A stretch of DNA of 41,756 bases from Bacteroidales bacterium (GCA_017965765.1 JAGCPJ010000052.1:1-41756), one strand, 5' to 3'; shown: positions 1 to 8,360, numbered from the stretch's first letter. The notes: generated by a model from the letters alone, not told the origin. Made by a program: numbers and translations.

Positions 1-2
1 TT

Positions 3-1685
3 ATGTTCAAAGGTCATCCGAATGGGCTTTACGCCCTCGCTCTCGCCAACACGGGCGAACGCGTTGGCTATTATACTATGTTGGCCATCTTTGTGCTCTT
101 CCTGCAAGCCAAGTTCGGCTACAACGAAGCACAAGCGGGTAACATCTACGGCATCTTCCTCGGTTGCGTCTATTTCATGCCCCTCATCGGCGGTATGCTG
201 GCCGATCGTTTCGGCTACGGAAAAATGGTGAAGTCGGGCATCGTGGTCATGTTCCTCGGCTACCTGCTTCTGGCGGTACCTATGGCGACGGCTACGGCCA
301 AAGTCACCATGTTCTCTGCCTTGGCACTTATCGCCATCGGCACGGGCCTCTTCAAAGGCAACCTCCAGGTGATGGTGGGCAACCTTTACGACGAAGCCAA
401 GTACAGCGCCTTCCGTGACAATGGCTTCAGCCTGTTCTACATGGCCATCAACATCGGCTCGATGTTCGCCCCCATGGCAGCTACCAAAGTCACCGACCTC
501 TTCCTCGGGAAGGCGGGTTACACCTACGTCCCGCAGATCCCTTCATTAGCGCACCAGTACCTCGACGGTACCATCAGTGCCGATGCACTATCGAATTTTG
601 AAGCCTTGGCCGTACAGCAAGGGGGCAACGTCAACGACTTGGCGGGCTTTGCCAACAGCTATATCGACGCCCTCTCTGGAGCTTATAACTACGGCTTCGG
701 TGTGGCTTGCATCTCGCTGATTCTTTCCATGGCCATTTATTTGAGTTGCCGCAAGTGGTTCAAACACGCGGATGTCAACACCAAGCAGGCCAAGAAGATG
801 GAAAACACTACGGTGAACGTGCAGGAACTCTCCAAGGAGCAGACCCGCGAGCGCATCACCGCTCTGGTGATGGTCTTTGCTGTCGTCATCTTCTTCTGGA
901 TGTCGTTCCAGCAGGCAGGTCTCTGCTTGACTTACTTCGCCCGCGACTACACGCAAAGCACCGTTTCGGGTCTCACCCGGTTTGGCTTCAATATCTGGTC
1001 GTTGACTTTGATAGCCATCTCAATCTATACGATGTTCGGAGCTGCCCAAGCCACCAAGCCCATGAACCGTGGTATCCTGTGCGGGGTTACTACCTTCCTG
1101 TGGATCATGGCAATAATGCTTTATAAGACCATGCCTGACCCGATTAACATCCTGCCGCAGCAGTTCCAGCAGTTCAACCCCTTCTTCGTGGTTGCCCTGA
1201 CGCCTGTCTCCATGGCGGTGTTCGGCGCCTTGGCGAGGAAAGGGAAGGAGCCGTCTTCACCGCGTAAGATCGGCATGGGTATGATCGTCGCTGCCCTCGG
1301 CTTCCTCATTCTGGTCATCTGTTCCTTCTCGCTGGCCAGCCCAGCCGAGCTGAAAGCGCAAGGCGGCGTGAGCAGTACCTTGGTCTCGCCTAACTGGCTT
1401 ATCAGCACCTACCTCGTGCTGACCTTCGCCGAATTGCTTCTGAGTCCCATCGGCATCTCCTTTGTCACCAAGGTGGCGCCGCCCAAATACAAGGGCATGA
1501 TGATGGGCCTCTGGTTCTGCGTGACCGCCATCGGCAACTACCTTACCTCAGTTATCGCCCGCATTTGGGGTACGGGCATGCCGCTCTGGATGGTCTGGGG
1601 CGTCCTCGTGGTGCTCTGCCTCCTCTCTGCCGTCTTCATCTTCTCGATCATGAAGCGGTTGGAGCGGGCTACCTCGGGTTGCTAA
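3..1685 (+). CDS. POT/PTR-family proton-dependent oligopeptide transporter (MFS)
   Basis: Predicted inner-membrane symporter that imports di-/tripeptides with protons. The 560-residue protein opens with an ER-G-YY motif (residues 19-24, GERVGYY) matching the POT signature ExxERFxYY. The first acidic residue of that signature is replaced by Asn here, which I recall is common in Bacteroidota members. A series of hydrophobic helices follows, with an MFS-type GGMLADRFGYGK loop near residues 63-74. A soluble stretch of about 60 residues (near 170-230) lies between helices and another hydrophilic segment lies near 255-285, consistent with 12-14 helices. The ATG lies at base 3, so an upstream in-frame extension outside the window cannot be excluded; the N-terminus already looks typical. 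The substrate is inferred from family only. Confidence 0.85.
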   Translation: MFKGHPNGLYALALANTGERVGYYTMLAIFVLFLQAKFGYNEAQAGNIYGIFLGCVYFMPLIGGMLADRFGYGKMVKSGIVVMFLGYLLLAVPMATATAKVTMFSALALIAIGTGLFKGNLQVMVGNLYDEAKYSAFRDNGFSLFYMAINIGSMFAPMAATKVTDLFLGKAGYTYVPQIPSLAHQYLDGTISADALSNFEALAVQQGGNVNDLAGFANSYIDALSGAYNYGFGVACISLILSMAIYLSCRKWFKHADVNTKQAKKMENTTVNVQELSKEQTRERITALVMVFAVVIFFWMSFQQAGLCLTYFARDYTQSTVSGLTRFGFNIWSLTLIAISIYTMFGAAQATKPMNRGILCGVTTFLWIMAIMLYKTMPDPINILPQQFQQFNPFFVVALTPVSMAVFGALARKGKEPSSPRKIGMGMIVAALGFLILVICSFSLASPAELKAQGGVSSTLVSPNWLISTYLVLTFAELLLSPIGISFVTKVAPPKYKGMMMGLWFCVTAIGNYLTSVIARIWGTGMPLWMVWGVLVVLCLLSAVFIFSIMKRLERATSGC

Positions 1686-1692
1686 TCGCCAA

Positions 1693-1735
1693 AAACAGTT
1701 CGGGGCCGCCACTTGGCGGCCCCGAACTGTTTATT
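1693..1735. terminator. Bidirectional intrinsic terminator between the POT gene and dnaA
   Basis: A perfect inverted repeat has 18-bp arms (1693-1710 and 1715-1732) and a 4-base ACTT loop. The arm tips read AAACAG/CTGTTT, so each strand ends in a T-rich tail. It sits 7 bases after the transporter stop and 8 bases before the end of the convergent dnaA gene, so it can serve both. Confidence 0.93.
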
Positions 1736-1740
1736 TCATC

Positions 1741-3162
1741 TTAGATCAATATCTTTTTGTCGATCTCCGCAATCATCGCCCGGAACTGCTTGTCCGTGTC
1801 GATGCGGTCGGAAACGGTCTTACAGGCGTGATGCACCGTGGCGTGATCCTTGTTGCCGCATTGCTGCCCGATGACCGCCAAACTGGCGTTGGAGTATTTC
1901 TTTGCGAAATACATCACGATCTGACGGGCTTGTACCACCTGGTGCTTCCGGGTGTTCTGATTCAGCGTGTCGATGGGGATGGAGAAGAAGTCGCACACCA
2001 CATTCATGATGTATTCCACCGAGACCTCCTTCACGGAATTGCGGATGAAACGCTCGATGATTTGTTGGGCCAACTCAATGGTGATGTCTTTCTTGTTGAG
2101 GGACGACTGGGCGACCAGTGAGATGAGCACACCTTCCAATTCCCTGATGTTGGTCCTGACACTGGAAGCGATGTAATTGATGATCTCGTCGGGCAGGATG
2201 ATGCCGTTGGTGTAGAGCTTGTTCTTCAAGATGGCACTCCGGGTGGAGGCATCGGGCATCTGCAGGTCTGCGGTGAGTCCCCACTTGAACCTCGAAAGCA
2301 AACGCGGCTCCATGTCCTGCAAGTCGATGGGCAACTTGTCGCTGGTCAATACCAACTGCTTGCCATTCTGATGCAGGTAGTTGAAGATGTGGAAGAAGGT
2401 CTCCTGCGTCTTGGTCTTCTTGGCCAAAAACTGTATGTCATCGATGAGCAACACGTCGATCATCTGGTAGAAACGCACGAAGTCGTTCAGGTTGTTGTTC
2501 TTCGAGGCGTTGACGAACTGGTTCACAAACTGCTCTGTCTGGACGTACAACACGGTCTTCTCGGGGAACTTGTGCTTCACGTGCAAGCCGATGGCATGGC
2601 ACAGGTGGGTTTTCCCCAAACCGGTCTGGCTGTAGATCAACAAGGGGTTGAAGGCTGTCTTGCCGGGATTCTCGGCGATGGCAAGGCCGGCGGAACGGGC
2701 GAGACGGTTGCAGTCGCCCTCGATGAAGTTGTCGAACGAATAGTTCTCGTTCAACTGGGAGTCGATCTCCATCTTCTTCAACCCTGGGATGATGAAAGGA
2801 TTCACCGGGCCGGACGTCAGGTTCTCAGGCGCAGGTCGTCCCAAAGTGTTGTTCTTGACATCGTCGCGGTTGGTTCCGGGCATGACCATGCGGTAGGTGG
2901 GATCCCCGCTGTCCATCACGATGCTGTACTCCAACTTCCCTTCGGTGCCCAAGACGCGTCGGATGGTCTTCTTCAACAGGTCGAGGTAATGCTCCTCCAG
3001 CCACTCATAGAAAAACTGGCTAGGGACCTGGATGGTCAACACGTTGTTCGCGAAGGCGATGGGCACGATGGGTTGAAACCACGTCGCGTAGGCCTGCTCC
3101 GAAGTGTTGTCCTTGATGATCTCAAGACACTTTTTCCATATTTCATTGTAGCTCTTGGGCAT
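1741..3162 (-). CDS. dnaA: Chromosomal replication initiator protein DnaA
   Basis: Initiates replication by ATP-dependent assembly on DnaA boxes at oriC and unwinding of the origin. The 473-residue length is normal. Domain I is at about 1-85. A short linker follows, then the AAA+ domain with Walker A TGLGKTH (180-186), Walker B LLIDDIQF (238-245) and an arginine-finger region RLLSRF (287-292). The C-terminal DNA-binding domain carries the DnaA signature GNKDHATVHHACKTV (436-450). It stands alone, without dnaN or recF beside it, as is usual in Bacteroidota. I found no TTATCCACA-type box cluster next to it, so oriC is probably elsewhere. Its leader contains a terminator-like hairpin, described separately. 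Confidence 0.98.
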   Translation of the reverse strand: MPKSYNEIWKKCLEIIKDNTSEQAYATWFQPIVPIAFANNVLTIQVPSQFFYEWLEEHYLDLLKKTIRRVLGTEGKLEYSIVMDSGDPTYRMVMPGTNRDDVKNNTLGRPAPENLTSGPVNPFIIPGLKKMEIDSQLNENYSFDNFIEGDCNRLARSAGLAIAENPGKTAFNPLLIYSQTGLGKTHLCHAIGLHVKHKFPEKTVLYVQTEQFVNQFVNASKNNNLNDFVRFYQMIDVLLIDDIQFLAKKTKTQETFFHIFNYLHQNGKQLVLTSDKLPIDLQDMEPRLLSRFKWGLTADLQMPDASTRSAILKNKLYTNGIILPDEIINYIASSVRTNIRELEGVLISLVAQSSLNKKDITIELAQQIIERFIRNSVKEVSVEYIMNVVCDFFSIPIDTLNQNTRKHQVVQARQIVMYFAKKYSNASLAVIGQQCGNKDHATVHHACKTVSDRIDTDKQFRAMIAEIDKKILI

Positions 3163-3190
3163 GTGAAAAACGCCCCTTTCGGGGCCTCAT
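3163..3190 (-). promoter_or_regulatory. Terminator-like hairpin and short overlapping uORF in the dnaA leader
   Basis: On the dnaA strand a GCCCC-GAAA-GGGGC hairpin (3185-3172) is followed by G and five T's and ends 9 bases before the dnaA ATG. An upstream ATG at 3190 opens a 15-codon frame, out of frame with dnaA, that runs through the hairpin and stops inside the dnaA start region. Hairpin plus T-run resembles an intrinsic terminator or attenuator, but the short T-run and 5-bp stem (6 bp with G·T) make its strength uncertain. Confidence 0.45.
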
Positions 3191-3200
3191 TTTCGAACTG

Positions 3201-3208
3201 CAAATATC
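3201..3208 (-). promoter_or_regulatory. Possible dnaA promoter -7 box
   Basis: GATATTTG on the minus strand matches TAnnTTTG at all but one defined base, 38 bases before the dnaA ATG. No good -33 TTG is visible. The rest of the 158-bp gap up to the upstream yigZ-like gene is AT-rich with long A/T runs and holds no gene. Confidence 0.3.
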
Positions 3209-3320
3209 TGATGAAAAAAGTTAATAAAAAATTTTTTTTGCTATTGACTTATTACTTTTTTCGTCATAAATTACGAAGATGGAGTGTTGTAAAAAATTGC
3301 TCATTTCGTAAGGCGCTGAT

Positions 3321-3935
3321 CTACAGTGTTTTAATGTAAGAAACGGTAACGCCGAAAATGTTTTTGAATTTTGCTACCGTTTTTTCTGCTTCGTTCTTTC
3401 TTGTTGAAAACTCTAAGTAACAGTCCATTTCAAATCGTGGGTTTTGCTGTTCCAAACCTTCTTCTTTCAACACGCGCATCACATCGTTCATCAAAGCGTA
3501 CGGAAACTCAAGGCTATAGACTTCATTCACCGTTTTTTCCACGATCACCGCGTTGTTGAGTGCCTCGCGGGCTGCCGTCTTGTAGGCGTTGATCAGTCCG
3601 CTCACGCCTAGCTTTATCCCACCGAAGTACCTGACCACGATGACGCAGACGTTGGTGACGTCTTTGGAGAGAATCTGGTTGAGGATGGGCTTGCCTGCAG
3701 TGCCAGAAGGCTCCCCGTCGTCGGAAGAGCGGAAACAACTTTTGTCGGGGCCGATCATATAGGCATAGCAATGATGCCGGGCGTCATAGTATTTCTTCTT
3801 CACTTCGGCCAAGGCTTGCTTCACCTCGTCCTCGCTGGTCACAGTGAATGCCGTGGCAATGAACTTGCTGCCTTTCTCCTTGTAAAGTCCGTCGCCGGGT
3901 GCGGAAAGCATCTTGTAGGTGTCGTCGAACATCAT
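3321..3935 (-). CDS. YigZ/IMPACT-family protein (UPF0029 + DUF1949)
   Basis: The 204-residue length fits the bacterial YigZ family. The N-terminal UPF0029 domain (about 15-125) shows the family hallmarks DDGEPSGTAGKP (72-83) and VRYFGGIKLG (101-110). The DUF1949-like ferredoxin-fold domain covers about 140-204. In eukaryotes the IMPACT relative binds GCN1. The bacterial role is not established; a translation- or nucleic-acid-linked role has been suggested from the fold. I chose the ATG at 3935 because it overlaps the TGA of the upstream EamA gene in an ATGA junction, implying translational coupling. A longer frame to 4178 would run through the EamA coding region and lacks homology there. Confidence 0.88.
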   Translation of the reverse strand: MMFDDTYKMLSAPGDGLYKEKGSKFIATAFTVTSEDEVKQALAEVKKKYYDARHHCYAYMIGPDKSCFRSSDDGEPSGTAGKPILNQILSKDVTNVCVIVVRYFGGIKLGVSGLINAYKTAAREALNNAVIVEKTVNEVYSLEFPYALMNDVMRVLKEEGLEQQNPRFEMDCYLEFSTRKNEAEKTVAKFKNIFGVTVSYIKTL

Positions 3936-4801
3936 GGCGTCATCGTTATTAACAGGACTGCAATGATGGCGATGGCCAGACCGAGATAGTTGATCCAAGT
4001 AAGTTTCTCCTTGAATAGAAGCCATCCAGCCAAAGCAGTAAGACAAACAACCCCGATGTTGTAAACCGGGAACAGCACCACGTTGTCGAATACCCTCATG
4101 GCGTGGTAAACACAATACGTGGAGAAGAAGTTGACCGCGCCTAACACAAGGCCTCCTCCAGCGTTTTTCCATTGCCATTTCGACTTTCCTTTGGCCAAAT
4201 CGTACCCCAAGAGCAGCAGACTGAACAGGAACGAGATGCCATAAATGAAAGCGACCATGGGGGTGAGGTCCTCAGAAAGGTTTTTGGTTTCGGTGATCTT
4301 CATCAAGACATCGCCGATACCGGTGCTGAAGAATATTAAAATAGGTAATAAGACAATCAACGTTGTTTTTTCGGTCTTGACCTGGTTCTTGCCTTTTCCG
4401 CCCACTACCAAACACAAGGCGGTTAAGGCCAATACAATGCCAGTGGTCTGGGTCAATCCGAGGGCTTCCTTAAGGAAAAGGACCCCAAACAAGGTGGGGA
4501 TGACAACCGAGAGCTTGCTCGACAGTGAGGTGACGGTGACGCCTGAGCGTTGGCTGGAAACGACCATCAGCACGTAGGTCAGGATGAACCAGAAACCGGT
4601 CAGGATCGATAGCGGAAACCATGGCTCCGACACGGGCAAGGTGACAGGACCATGGGCGGCACTCATCACAAAACCGATCACCGTAGCCGTCAGGTAATTC
4701 CACATCAAAGCCTGGTGATTGTCGAGATTGAAACGGCTGAAAAGCCTCATGACCACGAAGATGGCAGTCGAGAATAGGATGGCGAGGATGAGATAGATCA
4801 T
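3932..4801 (-). CDS. EamA-family (drug/metabolite) transporter
   Basis: A 289-residue, very hydrophobic inner-membrane protein with about ten predicted helices, arranged as two EamA-type repeats (about 1-140 and 150-289). The second repeat ends in the typical pattern of a short amphipathic loop plus helices (GWLLFKEKLTWINYLGLAIAIIAVLLI). Substrate is unknown; family members export metabolites, amino acids or nucleotide sugars. The ATG at 4801 is chosen because the protein then starts directly with the first helix and a -7 promoter box lies just ahead of it. Longer upstream frames cross the promoter and the tandem repeat. Its stop overlaps the start of the YigZ-like gene, forming a two-gene operon. 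Confidence 0.85.
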   Translation of the reverse strand: MIYLILAILFSTAIFVVMRLFSRFNLDNHQALMWNYLTATVIGFVMSAAHGPVTLPVSEPWFPLSILTGFWFILTYVLMVVSSQRSGVTVTSLSSKLSVVIPTLFGVLFLKEALGLTQTTGIVLALTALCLVVGGKGKNQVKTEKTTLIVLLPILIFFSTGIGDVLMKITETKNLSEDLTPMVAFIYGISFLFSLLLLGYDLAKGKSKWQWKNAGGGLVLGAVNFFSTYCVYHAMRVFDNVVLFPVYNIGVVCLTALAGWLLFKEKLTWINYLGLAIAIIAVLLITMTP

Positions 4802-4807
4802 AATCGG

Positions 4808-4815
4808 CAAAGGTA
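4808..4815 (-). promoter_or_regulatory. -7 promoter box of the EamA-yigZ operon
   Basis: TACCTTTG on the minus strand is a perfect TAnnTTTG match. Only 6 bases separate it from the EamA ATG, so the transcript should start at or next to the start codon (leaderless or nearly so). Confidence 0.65.
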
Positions 4816-4820
4816 ATAAA

Positions 4821-4853
4821 GAATTCGGAATGCGGAATTCGGAATGCGGAATT
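4821..4853. repeat. Tandem 14-bp repeat between divergent promoters
   Basis: The 14-base unit GAATTCGGAATGCG occurs twice exactly (4821-4834 and 4835-4848), followed by the first 5 bases of a third copy. It fills the space between the -7 boxes of the divergent EamA and prmC promoters and occupies where their -33 elements would lie. Confidence 0.9.
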
Positions 4854-4856
4854 TTG

Positions 4857-4864
4857 TACTTTTG
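4857..4864 (+). promoter_or_regulatory. -7 promoter box of prmC
   Basis: TACTTTTG, a perfect TAnnTTTG box, ends only 4 bases before the prmC ATG. No -33 TTG at the usual spacing is visible because the tandem repeat lies there. Confidence 0.65.
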
Positions 4865-4868
4865 CTTT

Positions 4869-5759
4869 ATGATTGGATTTGATCTGAACAAGTCGAAACG
4901 GCACTTCACCGATGTCCTGACGGAACAGTTTTCCCAGCGGGAGGCGGAGCAGCTGATGCGTATCCTGCTGGAGGACCTCTTCGGCATCGACTTGAAACGC
5001 CAACTGATGGAGCCAAATCTCCGAATCGACGAGTTCCAGTACGCCCAACTGGAGCATGCCGTGAAACGGCTGGTGGAAGGTGCCCCTGTGCAGTATGTCA
5101 CCGGCAAGGCGTGGTTTGACGGCTTGCTCTTTCAGGTGGACGAAACCGTGTTGATTCCGCGGCCCGAGACGGAAGAATTGGTGCAACGGGTAGCGGAAGA
5201 GCTCACTTCCAAAGTGACAATGGGGGAACTTGCGTCCGAAAGGAACTTGCGGCTCTGGGACGTGGGTACCGGCTCGGGTTGCATCGCCATCGCTTTGGCC
5301 AAACGCTTCCCAGCAGCGGACATCACCGCCTATGACTGCTCAGGAGAGGCCTTGGCTACAGCATCCCGAAATGCCTTATATAATAAGGTACAACTGACCT
5401 TTGTCTGTGATGACGTTCTTCATCCTCATTCGGAAGCATGGCAACAACCTGTCGATGTGATCGTTTGCAATCCGCCCTACATCCGTGAAAGTGAAAAAGC
5501 TGCCATGGAGCGTAACGTGCTTGACCATGAACCTCATCAGGCGCTTTTCGTCCCCGATGAGGATCCGCTGCTTTTTTACCGACAAATCCTTGCCCTAGCC
5601 TGTACCCAGTTGAATCCTGCAGGAGCGGTCTGGTTCGAGATCAACGAAGCCCTAGGGGAGGAGATGCTCCACCTCTGTCGGGAACTGGGCTTTGAGGCCA
5701 CCCTATATGAAGATTTCGCGGGAAAGACGAGATGTTGCCGCGCGATCCCAAGGTCGTAA
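4869..5759 (+). CDS. prmC: Peptide chain release factor N5-glutamine methyltransferase PrmC
   Basis: Methylates the glutamine of the GGQ motif in release factors RF1/RF2 using S-adenosylmethionine. The 296-residue protein has the N-terminal helical domain (about 1-80), the family segment IPRPETEELV (96-105), the SAM-binding loop DVGTGSG (131-137) and the substrate-side NPPY motif (201-204). The ATG at 4869 is preferred over an upstream in-frame ATG at 4830, because the extra 13 residues are encoded by the tandem repeat and promoter box. Its 3' end is one base from the convergent subtilase stop codon, with no terminator between. Confidence 0.95.
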   Translation: MIGFDLNKSKRHFTDVLTEQFSQREAEQLMRILLEDLFGIDLKRQLMEPNLRIDEFQYAQLEHAVKRLVEGAPVQYVTGKAWFDGLLFQVDETVLIPRPETEELVQRVAEELTSKVTMGELASERNLRLWDVGTGSGCIAIALAKRFPAADITAYDCSGEALATASRNALYNKVQLTFVCDDVLHPHSEAWQQPVDVIVCNPPYIRESEKAAMERNVLDHEPHQALFVPDEDPLLFYRQILALACTQLNPAGAVWFEINEALGEEMLHLCRELGFEATLYEDFAGKTRCCRAIPRS

Positions 5760-5760
5760 G

Positions 5761-8289
5761 TTATCGACACACCTTCCTGGTGATTCTGCCGTTTTCTGTC
5801 AACAAGTTGACGAGATACACCCCTTTCGGCAGCCGCTCAAGGATGGTGGCGGAATTGTCCGTAGAGGTGCTGGCATCATAGAGCACTTGACCTAAAGTAT
5901 TGATGATGGTGATCCGCTTGATACCGAGGGCCTCAGAGGTTTCTTCAACCGCCAACACGGTTTTGTTGAGGCATTCGGACCAAGCGATGCTGGCCCCGAA
6001 ATCATTGCTGATCCCATATTTGTATTGCCCGATAGGCAAGGCATCCCATCCATAGTCGATATAATGGGCCTCGGTCACGTTCTCGGCGATCAATTCGGGG
6101 TCGTTGCCCGAGCAGTCGTCGCGATAGACGTTGAAAGGATTGCCCACTGTGATGTCATCGATGTAGAAGGCGTTGTCGTAGTCGCCTTCGGACAATTGGT
6201 TGCCGTATTTCCATTCAAGCAGGTGGTTGCCGGGACTGAGTGCGAAAGAGTATTGGGTCCACGGCACTTCGTCTTTGATGGCTTCGCCCTGCTGGACGTT
6301 GTCGATGAAGAAGCCGCCACCGTTGAGTGGGAAACAGCTGATCCTGGCATAGTAGCGGATCACGCAGACCATAGGCAGATTCACGGCCAGACCTAAGCTA
6401 CTTGAGGAAAACATCGCCTGGTTGGTCGATTTGGCGCAATAGCTGCCGCCATGGGGGTTGTTGTTGGTGATGACCCAAGGCGAGCTGGCGTCGTTGAGCC
6501 ACATGCTTTGGTAGAAGTCGCCGGATTCGAAACCGTCGAAAAGGCTGTTGGGCATGTTCCATGTGAGTTCTACACGCAGGTTGTTGATCACCTCTGCCTC
6601 GATGTCCACGGCTTTCTCGATGTGGACATAGTTGGAGGGTAGGGTAGTGAGGCCGTTTTCGAGGACGGCGGTGACATAGTAGCTGTAGTGGCCTCCGTAG
6701 TTCAGGTGGTCGATGTAGCTGGTCTCGTTGAGACCGTTGGCGATGCGAAGCCCGTCGCGATAGACTTCGTAAGAGACGGCTTGGCTGGGACCATCCCATT
6801 GGAGGGTCGCGGTGGTGCCGTCGAAGTCAGCCGTGAGGTTGGTGGGACCGTGGTAAAACAGGGCGTTGACGGCGGCGAGGGCGTCGATGCGACCTGCACC
6901 CACGCGGTTGTCCTTTTTGCTGTTGCCTGCACGCACAGCAGTGAGTTCTACAATGGAGTCAAGCTCGGCGGGACTCAGTTCGGGTTCGACTTCGAGGAGT
7001 AAGGCCAGCACGCCAGCCACACAGGGGGTGGCCATCGAGGTGCCATCGTATGCGATATAGTCGTTGTTGGTGGCATAGTTGACGGAGATGATGTTGGCTC
7101 CAGGAGCTGAGATGTCGGGACGGATCAATCCAGGTTGTGAGGCGTCTCCGTTAGCATACGGATAGTCGTCATAGCTACCAATATTGGTTCCTTCGGCCCA
7201 TGTAGTGGGTCCTACCGAGGAGAAACTGCAATGCGAATCATTGGCATCAGTGGCGCCCACGCAAACCACAGCGGTGCGGCCGCCATCGATTTGCTGGTCA
7301 GGATGACGCCAAGGTGGGGGACAGTTGCCGGGTGCCTGGATATTGAAAGGTATCGGGTAAGCGTATTGCTGCTCGCCTGTATTGCCTGCTGCCACGGCTG
7401 CCACCACACCTGCCTCCAGCACGGTCTCGCTGACATGACGATAAGGTGCGTATGGGCCCGTGTCAGGATCTCCAAAGGAACAGCTCAGGATGTCGGCGCC
7501 GTGGGCCAGGGCAAATTCGATACCTTCGAAGAGCTGCTCATCGCCGCCATAACCAGTCTCGTCCATGATTTTGATGGCCATGACTTTGGCACCTGGGGCG
7601 ATGCCCGTCTGGGTGCCGGCATTCCCTTGTCCGGCCACGATACCGGCGCAATGGCTTCCGTGTCCGTAGTCGTCCATGGGGTCGTCGTCGTGGTTGACGA
7701 CATCATAGCCGTGGTGGGGGTACTCGGTACCGCCATCCCACATGCTTTCTTGAAGATCGATATGGTTGTAGTTCACGCCTGTGTCGAGGATGGCCACGAC
7801 GACCCCGTTGCCGGTATAGCCTGTGCCTTCATAGTTCCATACCGCAGGGGCGTTCACCTTGTCCACATGCCAACCCGTGTCCTTTGCAGTGACTTCTCTG
7901 GGCGTTTCATTGTCTGGAATCCTCTTGCGAAACACGTCGTGATACACGTAAGCGACCTCGCTGCGTGCCTCAAGTTGACGGATGGCATCGTCGGTCGCCT
8001 GGCAGGCGAATCCGTTGAAAACCCAGAAGGGCTTCACGGCTTGTACCTCATCGCCCAAGCGCTCCACAAACTGGAGTGTCGCTTGTTGGGAAGTCGCACA
8101 AAATGCTTGATGGTCGTTGATGACGAAGGCCCGCTGTTGGGCCTTGTCCATGAATGGAGTTAGGCGGGTCATGCTAGTCGCATCGTATTGATCGTTCATC
8201 ACCACGATGACGTGACGGAGCTCTTTGTCCTGTCCGTGAATCAAACCGATGCAAAGCATGAAAAACAAAACAGAAAGTGTCTTTTTCAT
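5761..8289 (-). CDS. Secreted subtilisin-like serine protease (S8) with T9SS-type C-terminal sorting domain
   Basis: An 842-residue exported protease. A signal peptide (about 1-20, cleaving near HGQ) and a propeptide-like region (to about 140) precede the S8 domain. Catalytic residues are Asp169 (ILDTG), His210 (HGSHCAG) and Ser418 (GTSMATP), with oxyanion Asn303 (AAGN). The S8 domain ends near 477. Then come a fibronectin-III-like domain (about 480-570), a jelly-roll/MAM-like region (about 585-715) and a second FN3-like piece. The last 60 residues (LGIKRITIINTLGQVLY...LPKGVYLVNLL...RITRKV) match the type A sorting domain pattern of the type IX secretion system, so surface display or release is inferred. 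A longer frame to 8487 would run into the RNase P RNA gene and is rejected. The substrate is unknown. Confidence 0.92.
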   Translation of the reverse strand: MKKTLSVLFFMLCIGLIHGQDKELRHVIVVMNDQYDATSMTRLTPFMDKAQQRAFVINDHQAFCATSQQATLQFVERLGDEVQAVKPFWVFNGFACQATDDAIRQLEARSEVAYVYHDVFRKRIPDNETPREVTAKDTGWHVDKVNAPAVWNYEGTGYTGNGVVVAILDTGVNYNHIDLQESMWDGGTEYPHHGYDVVNHDDDPMDDYGHGSHCAGIVAGQGNAGTQTGIAPGAKVMAIKIMDETGYGGDEQLFEGIEFALAHGADILSCSFGDPDTGPYAPYRHVSETVLEAGVVAAVAAGNTGEQQYAYPIPFNIQAPGNCPPPWRHPDQQIDGGRTAVVCVGATDANDSHCSFSSVGPTTWAEGTNIGSYDDYPYANGDASQPGLIRPDISAPGANIISVNYATNNDYIAYDGTSMATPCVAGVLALLLEVEPELSPAELDSIVELTAVRAGNSKKDNRVGAGRIDALAAVNALFYHGPTNLTADFDGTTATLQWDGPSQAVSYEVYRDGLRIANGLNETSYIDHLNYGGHYSYYVTAVLENGLTTLPSNYVHIEKAVDIEAEVINNLRVELTWNMPNSLFDGFESGDFYQSMWLNDASSPWVITNNNPHGGSYCAKSTNQAMFSSSSLGLAVNLPMVCVIRYYARISCFPLNGGGFFIDNVQQGEAIKDEVPWTQYSFALSPGNHLLEWKYGNQLSEGDYDNAFYIDDITVGNPFNVYRDDCSGNDPELIAENVTEAHYIDYGWDALPIGQYKYGISNDFGASIAWSECLNKTVLAVEETSEALGIKRITIINTLGQVLYDASTSTDNSATILERLPKGVYLVNLLTENGRITRKVCR

Positions 8290-8309
8290 GGCAAAATGTT
8301 TAGAGATTG

Positions 8310-8317
8310 CAAAAATA
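8310..8317 (-). promoter_or_regulatory. -7 promoter box of the subtilase gene
   Basis: TATTTTTG on the minus strand is a perfect TAnnTTTG match, 20 bases before the subtilase ATG. The -33 position falls in the dispersed repeat at 8332-8351 and has no clear TTG. Confidence 0.55.
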
Positions 8318-8331
8318 CTTCTTTCTTCCGA

Positions 8332-8351
8332 CTTCTGTCTCCTGTCTTCTA
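8332..8351. repeat. Dispersed intergenic repeat, copy 1
   Basis: This 20-base segment is the exact reverse complement of 11874-11893. Similarity extends to about 36 bases of CTTCT/TTCTT-rich sequence on its left side. It lies between the subtilase and rnpB promoters. Confidence 0.85.
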
Positions 8352-8360
8352 AAAAATTCC

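Noticed and set aside
3163-3320. Replication origin next to dnaA
   Set aside because: AT-rich, but I see no cluster of TTATCCACA-like boxes on either strand.
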